Positions 8,223-16,915 of a DNA stretch of 64,000 nt are shown in pieces. Both the position numbers and the translations under genes were made by a program. The stretch spans positions 29,946 through 93,945 of the forward strand of contig JADGDL010000004.1 of the NCBI GenBank assembly GCA_016744875.1, given 5' to 3'. The notes beneath the pieces were generated by a model. It was not told where the DNA came from. It did no database searches and saw only the letters and a program-made list of their open reading frames with translations. Source of the stretch: Sulfurovum sp. (GTDB lineage Bacteria; Campylobacterota; Campylobacteria; Campylobacterales; Sulfurovaceae). The stretch's first letter is position 1, and each line of letters starts with the position of its first letter.

Positions 8223-9308
8223 GTGTTAAAAAAAGTTTTAGTATTTAGTATAGTTTTCATTTCTTCGCTATATGCGGAAGTATCTTTAGAAAAGAGAGTA
8301 GGGCAGATGCTCATGGTTGGTTTTTATGGTACTTCGGCACCTGCAAATAGTCAAATCTGTAAAGATATCAAAAAGTATAATCTGGGAGCGGTCATACTTT
8401 TTGATTTTAACCCTGTCAATAAACAAAAGCCTAAAAACATATCTAATAGAAGTCAGTTAAAAAAACTCACTTCCCAACTGCAGGCATGTAGTGCTGATGG
8501 TAAATTACTTATAGCTGTTGATCAAGAAGGTGGTCGTGTGCAACGTCTTAAAAGTAAATATGGTTTTTATGGAAAGTTCCCTAAAGCTGCCGATGTCGTA
8601 AAAATGGATCAAAGTAAAATAAAGTCAACATACACAAAGATGAGTGCTGAATTAAAGTCTGTAGGAATCAATTATGATTTAGCCCCTGTAGTGGACCTGG
8701 ACATCAATATGAAAAACCATGTGATCCATGGACTGGGACGATCTTTTGGCAAAGACCCTAAAGTTGTCGCAAAGTATGCATCCACATTTATAGATGCGAT
8801 GCATAGTAATGGGGTCCTTACATCCATCAAACATTTTCCAGGACATGGATCTTCTGTAGGAGATACGCATAAGGGTTTTGTAGATGTTACAGATCTGTGG
8901 CAGGAGGTAGAGCTAGAACCATATCGTCTGCTTAAAGACAAAGCAGATACTGTGATGGTAGCTCATGTATTTAATAAAAAGTTAGATGCAAAGTATCCCG
9001 CAAGTCTATCGTATAAAACGATCACAAAAATGTTGCGTTGGAAGTTAGGTTATCATGGTGTCGTCATCACAGATGATCTTCAAATGGGTGCGATCTCTAA
9101 AAAATACGGACTTAAAAAGACACTAAAACTTGCGATCAATGCGGGAGATGACATCTTACTTATAGGAAATCAAATGGATCCTAAAAAGGTAAAAACGACA
9201 AAAGTACTTGTTGATACGATCATGGGACTTGTAAAGTCTGACGAAGTAAAAAAAGAGAGTATAGATAAAGCATATAAGCGTATACAGAAGTTAAAAGAAA
9301 AATTGTAA
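8223..9308 (+). CDS. nagZ: Beta-N-acetylhexosaminidase, GH3 family (NagZ-like)
   Basis: 361 residues, GTG start with AAGGA upstream, and a signal peptide (MLKKVLVFSIVFISSLYA). The GH3 barrel shows VDQEGGRVQRLK, the KHFPGHGSS motif followed by GDTHKGF (His/Asp acid-base dyad of NagZ enzymes) and the nucleophile motif VITDDLQMGA. NagZ removes N-acetylglucosamine from muropeptides. The signal peptide means this version acts in the periplasm, whereas the E. coli enzyme is cytoplasmic. It is monocistronic and converges on the next gene. Confidence 0.9.
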   Translation: MLKKVLVFSIVFISSLYAEVSLEKRVGQMLMVGFYGTSAPANSQICKDIKKYNLGAVILFDFNPVNKQKPKNISNRSQLKKLTSQLQACSADGKLLIAVDQEGGRVQRLKSKYGFYGKFPKAADVVKMDQSKIKSTYTKMSAELKSVGINYDLAPVVDLDINMKNHVIHGLGRSFGKDPKVVAKYASTFIDAMHSNGVLTSIKHFPGHGSSVGDTHKGFVDVTDLWQEVELEPYRLLKDKADTVMVAHVFNKKLDAKYPASLSYKTITKMLRWKLGYHGVVITDDLQMGAISKKYGLKKTLKLAINAGDDILLIGNQMDPKKVKTTKVLVDTIMGLVKSDEVKKESIDKAYKRIQKLKEKL

Positions 9309-9320
9309 AATATTTGTTTT

Positions 9321-10937
9321 TTAGAATCTCTTTAAATACTTAGCAAGAATCGTTATTAAGGTAGTTGGTTCTACTGGTTTACTTAGGTAATCATCCATTC
9401 CAGCATCTAAGAAACGTTCTTTATCACCTTTCAGTGCATTGGCTGTCAATGAAATGATTGGAGTAGATTTTTTATGAAGCCTTTTTTCTGATTTTTTAAT
9501 CTCTTTTGCTGCCTGACTACCTCTTAATTGTGGCATATTTTCATCCATCAATATAAGATCATATGTATTTTTCTTACATTTTTCAATTGCTTCAATACCG
9601 TTCTCAGCTGTATCATAAGTCAGGTTTAAATTATCGAGTACGATACTAAGAAATATTTGATTGGCTTCAATATCTTCAACAATCAATATATGCCCCTTTA
9701 ACTTGATGTTGGAGGAGTCAATTTTTTGACTTTCATCATCAAGAGGTTTTGTATCACTAGATTGAAGCTTCATACTCAATGTAAAGATACTGCCTCCTGC
9801 TTTATTATTCTTGTAATTAAGTGAACCATGAAGAAGTTTTGTAAGTTCAGAAGAAAGTGCTAACCCAAGTCCTGTACCACCATATTCAGTCGCCATGATA
9901 TTATCTGCCTGATGAAATGCTTCAAATATATATTTATGTTTCTCTTCTATAATACCAATACCATAATCTTTGACTTTAATATGTAAGGTATTTTTTTTAT
10001 ACCAAATGACACATTTTACATTAGAACCCGAAGGTGTAAATTTTATAGCATTAGAGAGTAGATTTGAGAAAATTTGTTTAATTCTAAAAGGGTCTCCTAT
10101 TAATGTTGCAGGTAGTGACTGATTTGTTTTTACTGTAAGTTTAACACCCTTCTTCGCTGCGATAACTTGAAAAAGTTCAATGGTGTCCATGAGTTTTTCA
10201 TAAGGATTGAAAGGAATTTTATCTATTTCTAGTTTCCCACTCTCAATTTTTGTAATATCTAAAATATCATTAATAACTTGTAATAGGGTATCCGAAGAAG
10301 TCTTCAGTATTTTTAGATATTTTAGTTTTTCTTGGTTAGTCTCTTTTTTATGAAGTAGGGTGATAAAACCCATAATAGCATTGAGTGGTGTGCGTATTTC
10401 ATGTGACATATTTGCAAGGAAGTAACTTTTTTGATGTGAAGCTTCTTCAGAGCTCTTTTTAGCTGATTCTAAATCATACTTGAGAGTTTGAATTTCGATA
10501 TGCTGGTTTTGAATGATCTCTTGTTTATGTAAGATAGATGCAATCTGTAAAATATTGGATTCAATAGTATTGTTATCTGCAGGTTTGGTTATGAAATGAA
10601 ATATCCCTAACTGAATGAATTTTGAAATATCATCATCTCTTTTTTTTAAAATTATAATGATATTCTGTTCTTTATTTTGGGAGAGTATCGTGTTGCATAA
10701 ATCTATACAATTAAAATGTATAGCATCAGTATCAATAACAATGATATCATAATATTTGCCATTTTTTTGATAGTACGTTTGAAGTTCTGCAGTTACTTCT
10801 TCTTCATTTTGGACAGTATATATATTTGAAAAATACTTTTCAAATTTAGAGAGTGTCATATTATCATTTTCATTATCTGTAAGATATAATATATTTGCTA
10901 TTGAGATAAATTTTTTTACATGCAGTTGTTTATACAT
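9321..10937 (-). CDS. Hybrid histidine kinase (REC-HisKA-HATPase-REC), soluble
   Basis: 538 residues, no membrane segment. Residues 1-140 form an N-terminal receiver-like domain (IIVIDTDAIHF, HFITKP). Then come HisKA with NMSHEIRTPLNAI (phospho-His near 178), a HATPase with FSNLLSNAIKFTPSG (N box), KDYGIGI and GGTGLGLALS (G boxes), and a C-terminal receiver with LILMDENMP (Asp near 464) and LSKP. All catalytic motifs are intact. The input is likely phosphorylation of the first receiver, or cytoplasmic partners. No cognate regulator is adjacent; it stands alone and converges on nagZ. Confidence 0.92.
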   Translation of the reverse strand: MYKQLHVKKFISIANILYLTDNENDNMTLSKFEKYFSNIYTVQNEEEVTAELQTYYQKNGKYYDIIVIDTDAIHFNCIDLCNTILSQNKEQNIIIILKKRDDDISKFIQLGIFHFITKPADNNTIESNILQIASILHKQEIIQNQHIEIQTLKYDLESAKKSSEEASHQKSYFLANMSHEIRTPLNAIMGFITLLHKKETNQEKLKYLKILKTSSDTLLQVINDILDITKIESGKLEIDKIPFNPYEKLMDTIELFQVIAAKKGVKLTVKTNQSLPATLIGDPFRIKQIFSNLLSNAIKFTPSGSNVKCVIWYKKNTLHIKVKDYGIGIIEEKHKYIFEAFHQADNIMATEYGGTGLGLALSSELTKLLHGSLNYKNNKAGGSIFTLSMKLQSSDTKPLDDESQKIDSSNIKLKGHILIVEDIEANQIFLSIVLDNLNLTYDTAENGIEAIEKCKKNTYDLILMDENMPQLRGSQAAKEIKKSEKRLHKKSTPIISLTANALKGDKERFLDAGMDDYLSKPVEPTTLITILAKYLKRF

Positions 10938-11065
10938 TTTAATCCAAATTGTAATATAGACTCAATTATAATTCAGCCTATAAAATTATAGTTGAATCTA
11001 TTTTATCTAAAAGTTTATTATATATTTGTAGGACTTATCTGATAAATATATTTACTTAAAATCGA

Positions 11066-11071
11066 TATAAT
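11066..11071 (+). promoter_or_regulatory. Predicted -10 box for the envelope signalling operon
   Basis: CGATATAATG, with TATAAT 23 bp upstream of the ATG. It is the only clear -10 before four closely spaced plus-strand genes (11095-16900). Confidence 0.5.
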
Positions 11072-11094
11072 GTATAGGTTTAAGGAGAAATGTG

Positions 11095-12699
11095 ATGAAA
11101 TTTATATTAACCGTTATTTTACCAGTATTCTTATTTTTGGGTTGTGGTGATAGTACGAGACCAGGAAGTACGACAACTTCACAAAGTTTTCAGATTTCTG
11201 ATGGACCTGCAAGTAGTGGTTCGGCAGTCGTTCCCATAGAGAAATATATCATATTAAATTTTACAGATGAGATCGATGTACAATCAGTGAATGACAACAC
11301 AGTGAAACTATTAGATGCAAATAATAATCCTGTTTCAAAGAGTTTAGCAGTTTCAGGAAATATCATTAGTATCATACCTGCTGAGTTTTTTTTAGTAGAC
11401 CATACATATAAAATCATTGTTTCAACGCAATTAAAATCAGTAGAAGGTAGCGTATTGGATAGCGAGTTTGTTTATATTTTCACAACAGCTAAGACACCTA
11501 CTGACTTTACATCACCATCATTTACCATACCTCAGAATACAGAATATACACCAAACTCCACTATAAGTATGATCTTTGATGAGATGATCTTCGGGGATGC
11601 AAAATTGGTGATTAGAGACTCTTCTGGAAATATCATCGATGGGACATCGGTTATGTTGGGAAATAGTATTGAGTTTAGTCCTGCAGGACCTCTTACAGCT
11701 GGTGAAACCTATACAGTTACACTTCAGGGTACCGTGGTAGATGCTGCAGGAAATCCTTATAGCGGTCCTGTAAGTTGGACTTTCACTGTATCTGGTTCAT
11801 CTACAGGTGGCGCAACGCTGACAGATACAGATGGAGATGGAATACCTGATGCTTCAGATCTTTACCCTACCGGTGGATCAGCACTTGATATCGATGGGGA
11901 TGGCATACTAAATGATAGTGATCCAGATGTAGATGGAGATGGTATATTAAATGACAATGATCCAGATGATGATAATGACGGCATATCAGATATTGATGAA
12001 CAGCTGGATCTATTAGATAATACGAATAGAAAACATCCGCTTTTTGGTCAAGCACAAGGACCACATAGCTACAATGGTTCAGTGATAGCAGCACCAATAG
12101 AAGGCGATAAGTTTTTATATCAAAATGTTTATACAGGTGTGGATGCGATCGTAACAATCGACAAGATTACTGCAGGTGCGACAATCACAGAACTAGATAA
12201 TACATCTAGTTTTGAGGATAATAATTTTCAACCTAGAGGAGATTATGCATCAGCAAGTGACTATATCGAGTTCAGCATTGAGTTCGTTCAAAGTAATACA
12301 ACTACCCGTATACCTACTACACAATTTGTTTTAACTGCTATAGATAATGACAATGACGAATTTATTGTCTTTGATAATACCCCTGCATATTATTTGACAG
12401 ATGAGAGTACACTTTTAATCTATTACACTGGAAGTGGAAATGGTATAGGGGATGTATTTCAGGATGCTTATAAAAGTGATGGTTCTGGTAGCGCGGGTTA
12501 TAATGCTGCATACACGGTAACCTCGATCTATCTCGATACAAACACGTTTAGCATTAGAACAGGTGCAGGAAAAACCGGTATAGCACAACATTCATACTAT
12601 TTTGATCCAGCAGTGACAGCCACTTATACAATTCCATCACAATATGTGGATGTAGATACAGATGGTGATACTATCATAGATAGATTTGATCTTGAATAA
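11095..12699 (+). CDS. Lipoprotein with SbsA Ig-like domains and calcium-binding type-3 repeats
   Basis: ATG at 11095 is preferred to the GTG 3 bp before it (TAAGGAGAA ends 5 bp upstream). The lipoprotein signal ends FLFLGC, with the lipid-bearing Cys at residue 17. Two SbsA/Big_5 Ig-like domains follow (about 40-130 and 137-230; each ends in xYxxxFTT or VSWTFTV). Next is a run of Asp-rich thrombospondin type-3 repeats, DTDGDGIPDASDLYP, DIDGDGILNDSDPD, DVDGDGILNDNDPD (about 240-300), which bind calcium, and a C-terminal region of about 200 residues that I do not recognise. The very C-terminus again has DVDTDGDTIIDRFD. It is probably a surface or periplasmic adhesion/sensor protein and is the first gene of a four-gene block. 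Confidence 0.85.
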   Translation: MKFILTVILPVFLFLGCGDSTRPGSTTTSQSFQISDGPASSGSAVVPIEKYIILNFTDEIDVQSVNDNTVKLLDANNNPVSKSLAVSGNIISIIPAEFFLVDHTYKIIVSTQLKSVEGSVLDSEFVYIFTTAKTPTDFTSPSFTIPQNTEYTPNSTISMIFDEMIFGDAKLVIRDSSGNIIDGTSVMLGNSIEFSPAGPLTAGETYTVTLQGTVVDAAGNPYSGPVSWTFTVSGSSTGGATLTDTDGDGIPDASDLYPTGGSALDIDGDGILNDSDPDVDGDGILNDNDPDDDNDGISDIDEQLDLLDNTNRKHPLFGQAQGPHSYNGSVIAAPIEGDKFLYQNVYTGVDAIVTIDKITAGATITELDNTSSFEDNNFQPRGDYASASDYIEFSIEFVQSNTTTRIPTTQFVLTAIDNDNDEFIVFDNTPAYYLTDESTLLIYYTGSGNGIGDVFQDAYKSDGSGSAGYNAAYTVTSIYLDTNTFSIRTGAGKTGIAQHSYYFDPAVTATYTIPSQYVDVDTDGDTIIDRFDLE

Positions 12700-12726
12700 T
12701 GTAACATAATGAGTGAAAGGAATATA

Positions 12727-13983
12727 TTGTATAACAAAACCGTAAAAAAGGTATCATTCATACCCATTATAGTACCTATGTTATTGTCAGCAAGTATCAT
12801 GGATATACAAAATTTATATGATCAAAAAAAGTATGTAGAGGCTATAAAAGAAGCTCAAAACAGTACAACATTATATGGTGATAAAAGACTTCATATTTTA
12901 TGGGGGCAGAGTGCAGAAGCCATGGGCAATTATGAAGATGCAATGAGTGCCTATGAGAGAGTACTGATGATAACTCCAGAAAATTCTCCTATAAGAATCA
13001 AATTAGCTAAACTCTATACAGAGTCTGAACGTACATACCTGACAAAACAACTTTCTGAAGATACGGAAGATTATCAGCTGTCAATTGAAGAGAAAGACAG
13101 TATTAGAGCTCTTGTACAAGATGATGATAAGCCCTTGAATGCCTTTGTAAGTATAGGTTTCGGATATGATTCAAATATCAATGTAAGCCCTGGTGATATT
13201 GATATCCCTACCAGTGAAGAGAAGATCAGTACTACATTTTTACTTTATCAGGCAGGCTTGAGTTATACATATAAACCAGAAGATATGGACAATATATATT
13301 TGCTGACCAGTGCGGCTTTCTCATATCAGGATAATGCAGAAGATTATTTTAACTTATTTGCTGGTGTAGCAAATGCAGGCTTTGGTTACAAAAATGATGT
13401 TTATGATCTCTATGTACCTCTTAGATATAGCCGTGTATATTATTTGAACCGAGACTTGATGGAAAGCATAGGTGTAAATCCTAATTTAGATTTTGTTGTA
13501 TCCAAGTCACTCATTGCAAACTTTTCGGCAAGGTATACTGAACGAAATTTCATTGAAGAGAATGATCAGTTAATGAATGATTCAGTATGGGGTGCAGGTG
13601 CTGGGTTATACTGGATATCTGGTGAACATCTGGCTTTTTTTAAAGTAAAGTATGATGACTACAGTGCAGAGTATAGAGACTTATCACAATATATAGAAAA
13701 AAATGCCATAACGCTATCTTTGGGAGGTAACTATCAGTTAAATGATCTATTTACAGTGAGTGGGGCGTATCAGTATAAAAATACATCGTATGATGATGTT
13801 ATACCTTTGAGTGATGAAAAACGAAGTGATGATTATCATAAATTAGACCTCAAACTTAGTGCTATAGTGATGGAAGATGTACAGGCAATATTGAGTTATA
13901 GTTATGCAGACAATAGATCAAATTATAATATATCAGAGTATGATAAGAATATTGTTATGTTCAATTTCAAATATGTGTACTAA
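12727..13983 (+). CDS. TPR plus outer-membrane beta-barrel protein (Slam/DUF560-like)
   Basis: A TTG start at 12727 is proposed because GAAAGG lies 6-7 bp upstream; the ATG at 12709 has no ribosome site. A signal peptide (about 1-24) is followed by a TPR-like region (about 25-130; YVEAIKEAQNS, YEDAMSAYERVL) and a beta-barrel of about 280 residues that begins FVSIGFGYDSNINVSPG and ends in aromatic YVY, the usual outer-membrane signature. This TPR-plus-barrel plan is that of surface lipoprotein assembly modifiers, which move lipoproteins to the cell surface. The gene directly follows a lipoprotein gene, which fits. The Slam assignment is by architecture only. Confidence 0.75.
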   Translation: MYNKTVKKVSFIPIIVPMLLSASIMDIQNLYDQKKYVEAIKEAQNSTTLYGDKRLHILWGQSAEAMGNYEDAMSAYERVLMITPENSPIRIKLAKLYTESERTYLTKQLSEDTEDYQLSIEEKDSIRALVQDDDKPLNAFVSIGFGYDSNINVSPGDIDIPTSEEKISTTFLLYQAGLSYTYKPEDMDNIYLLTSAAFSYQDNAEDYFNLFAGVANAGFGYKNDVYDLYVPLRYSRVYYLNRDLMESIGVNPNLDFVVSKSLIANFSARYTERNFIEENDQLMNDSVWGAGAGLYWISGEHLAFFKVKYDDYSAEYRDLSQYIEKNAITLSLGGNYQLNDLFTVSGAYQYKNTSYDDVIPLSDEKRSDDYHKLDLKLSAIVMEDVQAILSYSYADNRSNYNISEYDKNIVMFNFKYVY

Positions 13984-13994
13984 AAGGATAAGTA

Positions 13995-14765
13995 ATGAAA
14001 TACATCATTTTTCTCTTGGCATTAAGTAGTTTAGTATGGTCAAGTATTGGTAATGTCGGGGCTTTAAAAGGTAGTGTAGATCTGGTACGCGAGATGAATC
14101 AACTTAGAGTCAAGAGTGGCATGGGATTAGAGGTCTCAGACAAAATAATTACAAAAGAAAAGTCACGCATACAGGCGATATTAAAAGATAATACAGTGAT
14201 TACCATAGGTCAAAATACTATTTTTGTTTTTGATGCATACAGATTTGGAGATAAAGATAACAGTAGGGTAGATATGCATATAGAACGTGGTTTTTTTAGA
14301 TCAATTACCGGAAAGATAGGTAAACTGGCACCAAATCGATTTAATATTAAAACTGTTTCAACAACCATTGGTATTCGAGGTACAGATTTTAGTGCATTTG
14401 TCACTGATGCTAGAGAGGTGATCACTTGCCATAGTGGGAAAATAAGTGTTTTGGTTGAAGATAAAATCTATATTGTAGATGAGGGTAAACAGTTAATTTT
14501 GGTTCAAGGAAACAAAAAGAAAAAGTCGTCTGATGATGATATTCCATCATTTTCAGTCAAGATCGTTGATAGTATGGCTTCTTTAGGTAATGAACAGAAT
14601 GATATAGACTCTAATAACAATAGATCACTTTTAAACAATGTTCGTAGTACTACCAATAGTATGAGTGCACTTGATCAGATAGATACTGGTACACTTGATG
14701 AAGTAAATAGAAAAGACGGCATGGCACCTCTGGAAAATCCAATAGTTGAATTTCCAGATAGATAA
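13995..14765 (+). CDS. FecR-domain periplasmic protein
   Basis: 256 residues. A signal peptide (MKYIIFLLALSSLVWS) is followed by a FecR domain (about 20-160) with the characteristic GxV stretches: GNVGALKGSVDLVR, GMGLEVSDKI, STTIGIRGTDF and GKISVLVEDKIYIVDEG. The C-terminus (about 165-256) is Asp/Asn/Ser-rich and probably disordered. Stand-alone exported FecR proteins without an anti-sigma part are common next to adhesins and CHASE2 cyclases. There is no ECF sigma factor here. AAAAGGATAAG precedes the ATG; the gene starts 11 bp after the previous stop. Confidence 0.88.
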   Translation: MKYIIFLLALSSLVWSSIGNVGALKGSVDLVREMNQLRVKSGMGLEVSDKIITKEKSRIQAILKDNTVITIGQNTIFVFDAYRFGDKDNSRVDMHIERGFFRSITGKIGKLAPNRFNIKTVSTTIGIRGTDFSAFVTDAREVITCHSGKISVLVEDKIYIVDEGKQLILVQGNKKKKSSDDDIPSFSVKIVDSMASLGNEQNDIDSNNNRSLLNNVRSTTNSMSALDQIDTGTLDEVNRKDGMAPLENPIVEFPDR

Positions 14766-14788
14766 ATAAATTATAGATTCGGATCATT

Positions 14789-16900
14789 ATGTCAAATTCT
14801 CTAGTGAAGTACAGTATCATATCAACATTTGCACTGTTTCTTTCATGGACATACCTCTATACCCCCCAATCATTTTTTGCGATAAATACACATCTAAATG
14901 ACTTTCTATTTACACTTCGAGGGGACTTGCCAAAAAGTAAAAGTATTGTTATCATAGATATTGATGAAGAGTCCCTGGAAGAGTTTGGACAGTGGCCCTG
15001 GTCACGTTCTAGGGTAGCCAAGCTTATCCAAACGCTGAGTGATGCGAAGTCAGGTACCATAGGTCTGGATATTGTTTTTGCAGAAGCAGATAAAACATCA
15101 CCACATTCTATTGCGCAAAAACTTAATATGAATGTAAAAGATTTGGACAATTATGATGAAATATTGGCAAAAACGTTTTCTTCAACTCCTGTAATAGGAG
15201 GTTATTTTTTTAGATTTGATGAGGGGAAACATAACAAAACACCAATGATCCCTACAATATTTTTTGAAAGAGGCATACAAAATAGCAATACGATACTGGA
15301 AGCAAAAAGTGTGGTGTTGAATATTGATATATTGCAAGATGAACTTTACTCCTCTGGTTTTTTTAATAATATACCAGACCCTGACGGAATGATTCGTTCT
15401 GTACCCTTAGTTATGAGATATAAGGGGTCTCTCTATCCCTCTCTTGCTTTGGAAATGTTGCGTATATACTCTAATGAATCCGGTATCGAGGTGATAGGTG
15501 ATGAGATAGGTATTGATAAGATAAAAATTGGAGATTACCACATACCAACTGATCACTCTGCACGTTTACAGATCAACTATAGAGGTGGTGGTAAACATTT
15601 TGATTATATCAGTGCAAAAGATATACTGACCGGGGAGTTTGATCCAAATGAGATTGAGGGAAAGTTTGTACTTATCGGTACTTCTGCCATAGCGCTTTCT
15701 GATCTTAGATCTATTCCACTAGACAGTGTTATTCCCGGAGTAGAAATACAGGCCAATATTTTAGATAATATACTTGTAGGTGATTTTATCTATAAACCGT
15801 TTAATCAGGTTCTGTATGATTTAATTATTATATGGCTTATCATTTTTGTATTTGCAATGATCGTCTCTTATTTGAAATCATGGCTGCTGTTACCTGTCCT
15901 GGTAGCTTCTTGTTTATTGTTATATAAGTTCTTTTTGTATCTTCTCTTTGATCAAGGGATGGTTGTCAATTTACTTTTTCCAATTCTTGCATTTATAGGT
16001 ACATTGATCTTAACCGTAACAATGGATTATCTTAGTACTTCAAGACAAAAAGAATTTATCAAGAGAACGTTTGCAAAAAAGGTTTCCAAAGCTGTTATGG
16101 ATGATCTTATAAATGATAAGAGTAAGGATCTTTTTGTCGCACGTGAGCAAGAGGTTGCTATATTTTTTAGTGATATACGGGGATTTACCACGATTGGAGA
16201 AGAGATCAAATCGTCACAAAAACTCGTAGCATTACTCAACAGATATATGACACCTATGGTCGATGAGATATCTAAACTTGACGGAACTGTTGACAAGTTT
16301 ATAGGTGATGCGATCATGGCTTACTGGAATGCTCCAAAACCTGTAGAAAAATATGCTGATAAAGCTTTGACATCTGCACTTAAACAGATTGAAGTACTTC
16401 ATACACTAAATGATGATCTCTATAATGAATTTGGTGTGAAACTAAAGATTGGTATAGCTATACATGTTGGTAAAGTGACCATTGGTGAGATGGGTTCACT
16501 TGATAGGTCAGATTATACAATTATAGGTGACAATGTAAATCTTGCTTCCCGCATAGAAGGCTTAAACAAATTGTATGGTACTAAAATCATTATTTCAGAA
16601 GGTACAAAAAATGCTTTGCAGGATACCTACACGATGCGTTCCCTTGATATCGTAAAGGTAAGAGGGAAACAGGAATCTGTAGAAGTTTTTGAGGTACTTT
16701 GTTTGGGTGAAGGTGAAAATTTAAGTGATGAATTAGATGATTATGCACATGCTCTCAAGCTCTATAGAAGTGGAGAATTTCATCAGGCACATGCGGAGTT
16801 TTCAGCGTTATATAGTAGCTATAAGAGCATGCTTTACCGCATTTATAAGGAACGTTGTCAGGAACAACTTGAATCTCCTGAAAAAGTGTATGCCAGGTAA
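14789..16900 (+). CDS. CHASE2-domain class III adenylate cyclase
   Basis: 703 residues. An N-terminal membrane helix is followed by a CHASE2 sensor domain (about 30-330; IVIIDIDEESLEEFGQWPWS, IPDPDGMIRSVPL, GKFVLIGTSA) facing the periplasm, three to four membrane helices (about 335-420) and a class III cyclase domain (about 450-640). The metal-binding Asp residues are in FFSDIRGFT (near 461) and DKFIGDAIMAYW (near 504). The Lys of DKF and the Asp of DYTIIGDNVNLASR fit ATP rather than GTP as substrate. A short helical tail follows. It should make cAMP in response to a periplasmic signal, perhaps through the FecR neighbour. Confidence 0.92.
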   Translation: MSNSLVKYSIISTFALFLSWTYLYTPQSFFAINTHLNDFLFTLRGDLPKSKSIVIIDIDEESLEEFGQWPWSRSRVAKLIQTLSDAKSGTIGLDIVFAEADKTSPHSIAQKLNMNVKDLDNYDEILAKTFSSTPVIGGYFFRFDEGKHNKTPMIPTIFFERGIQNSNTILEAKSVVLNIDILQDELYSSGFFNNIPDPDGMIRSVPLVMRYKGSLYPSLALEMLRIYSNESGIEVIGDEIGIDKIKIGDYHIPTDHSARLQINYRGGGKHFDYISAKDILTGEFDPNEIEGKFVLIGTSAIALSDLRSIPLDSVIPGVEIQANILDNILVGDFIYKPFNQVLYDLIIIWLIIFVFAMIVSYLKSWLLLPVLVASCLLLYKFFLYLLFDQGMVVNLLFPILAFIGTLILTVTMDYLSTSRQKEFIKRTFAKKVSKAVMDDLINDKSKDLFVAREQEVAIFFSDIRGFTTIGEEIKSSQKLVALLNRYMTPMVDEISKLDGTVDKFIGDAIMAYWNAPKPVEKYADKALTSALKQIEVLHTLNDDLYNEFGVKLKIGIAIHVGKVTIGEMGSLDRSDYTIIGDNVNLASRIEGLNKLYGTKIIISEGTKNALQDTYTMRSLDIVKVRGKQESVEVFEVLCLGEGENLSDELDDYAHALKLYRSGEFHQAHAEFSALYSSYKSMLYRIYKERCQEQLESPEKVYAR

Positions 16901-16915
16901 ATTTAGAGGTGCACT

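Noticed and set aside
11867..12157. His/Leu/Tyr-rich minus-strand frame
   Set aside because: It is the shadow of the Asp-rich calcium repeats of the lipoprotein gene (GAT codons read as ATC/CAT).
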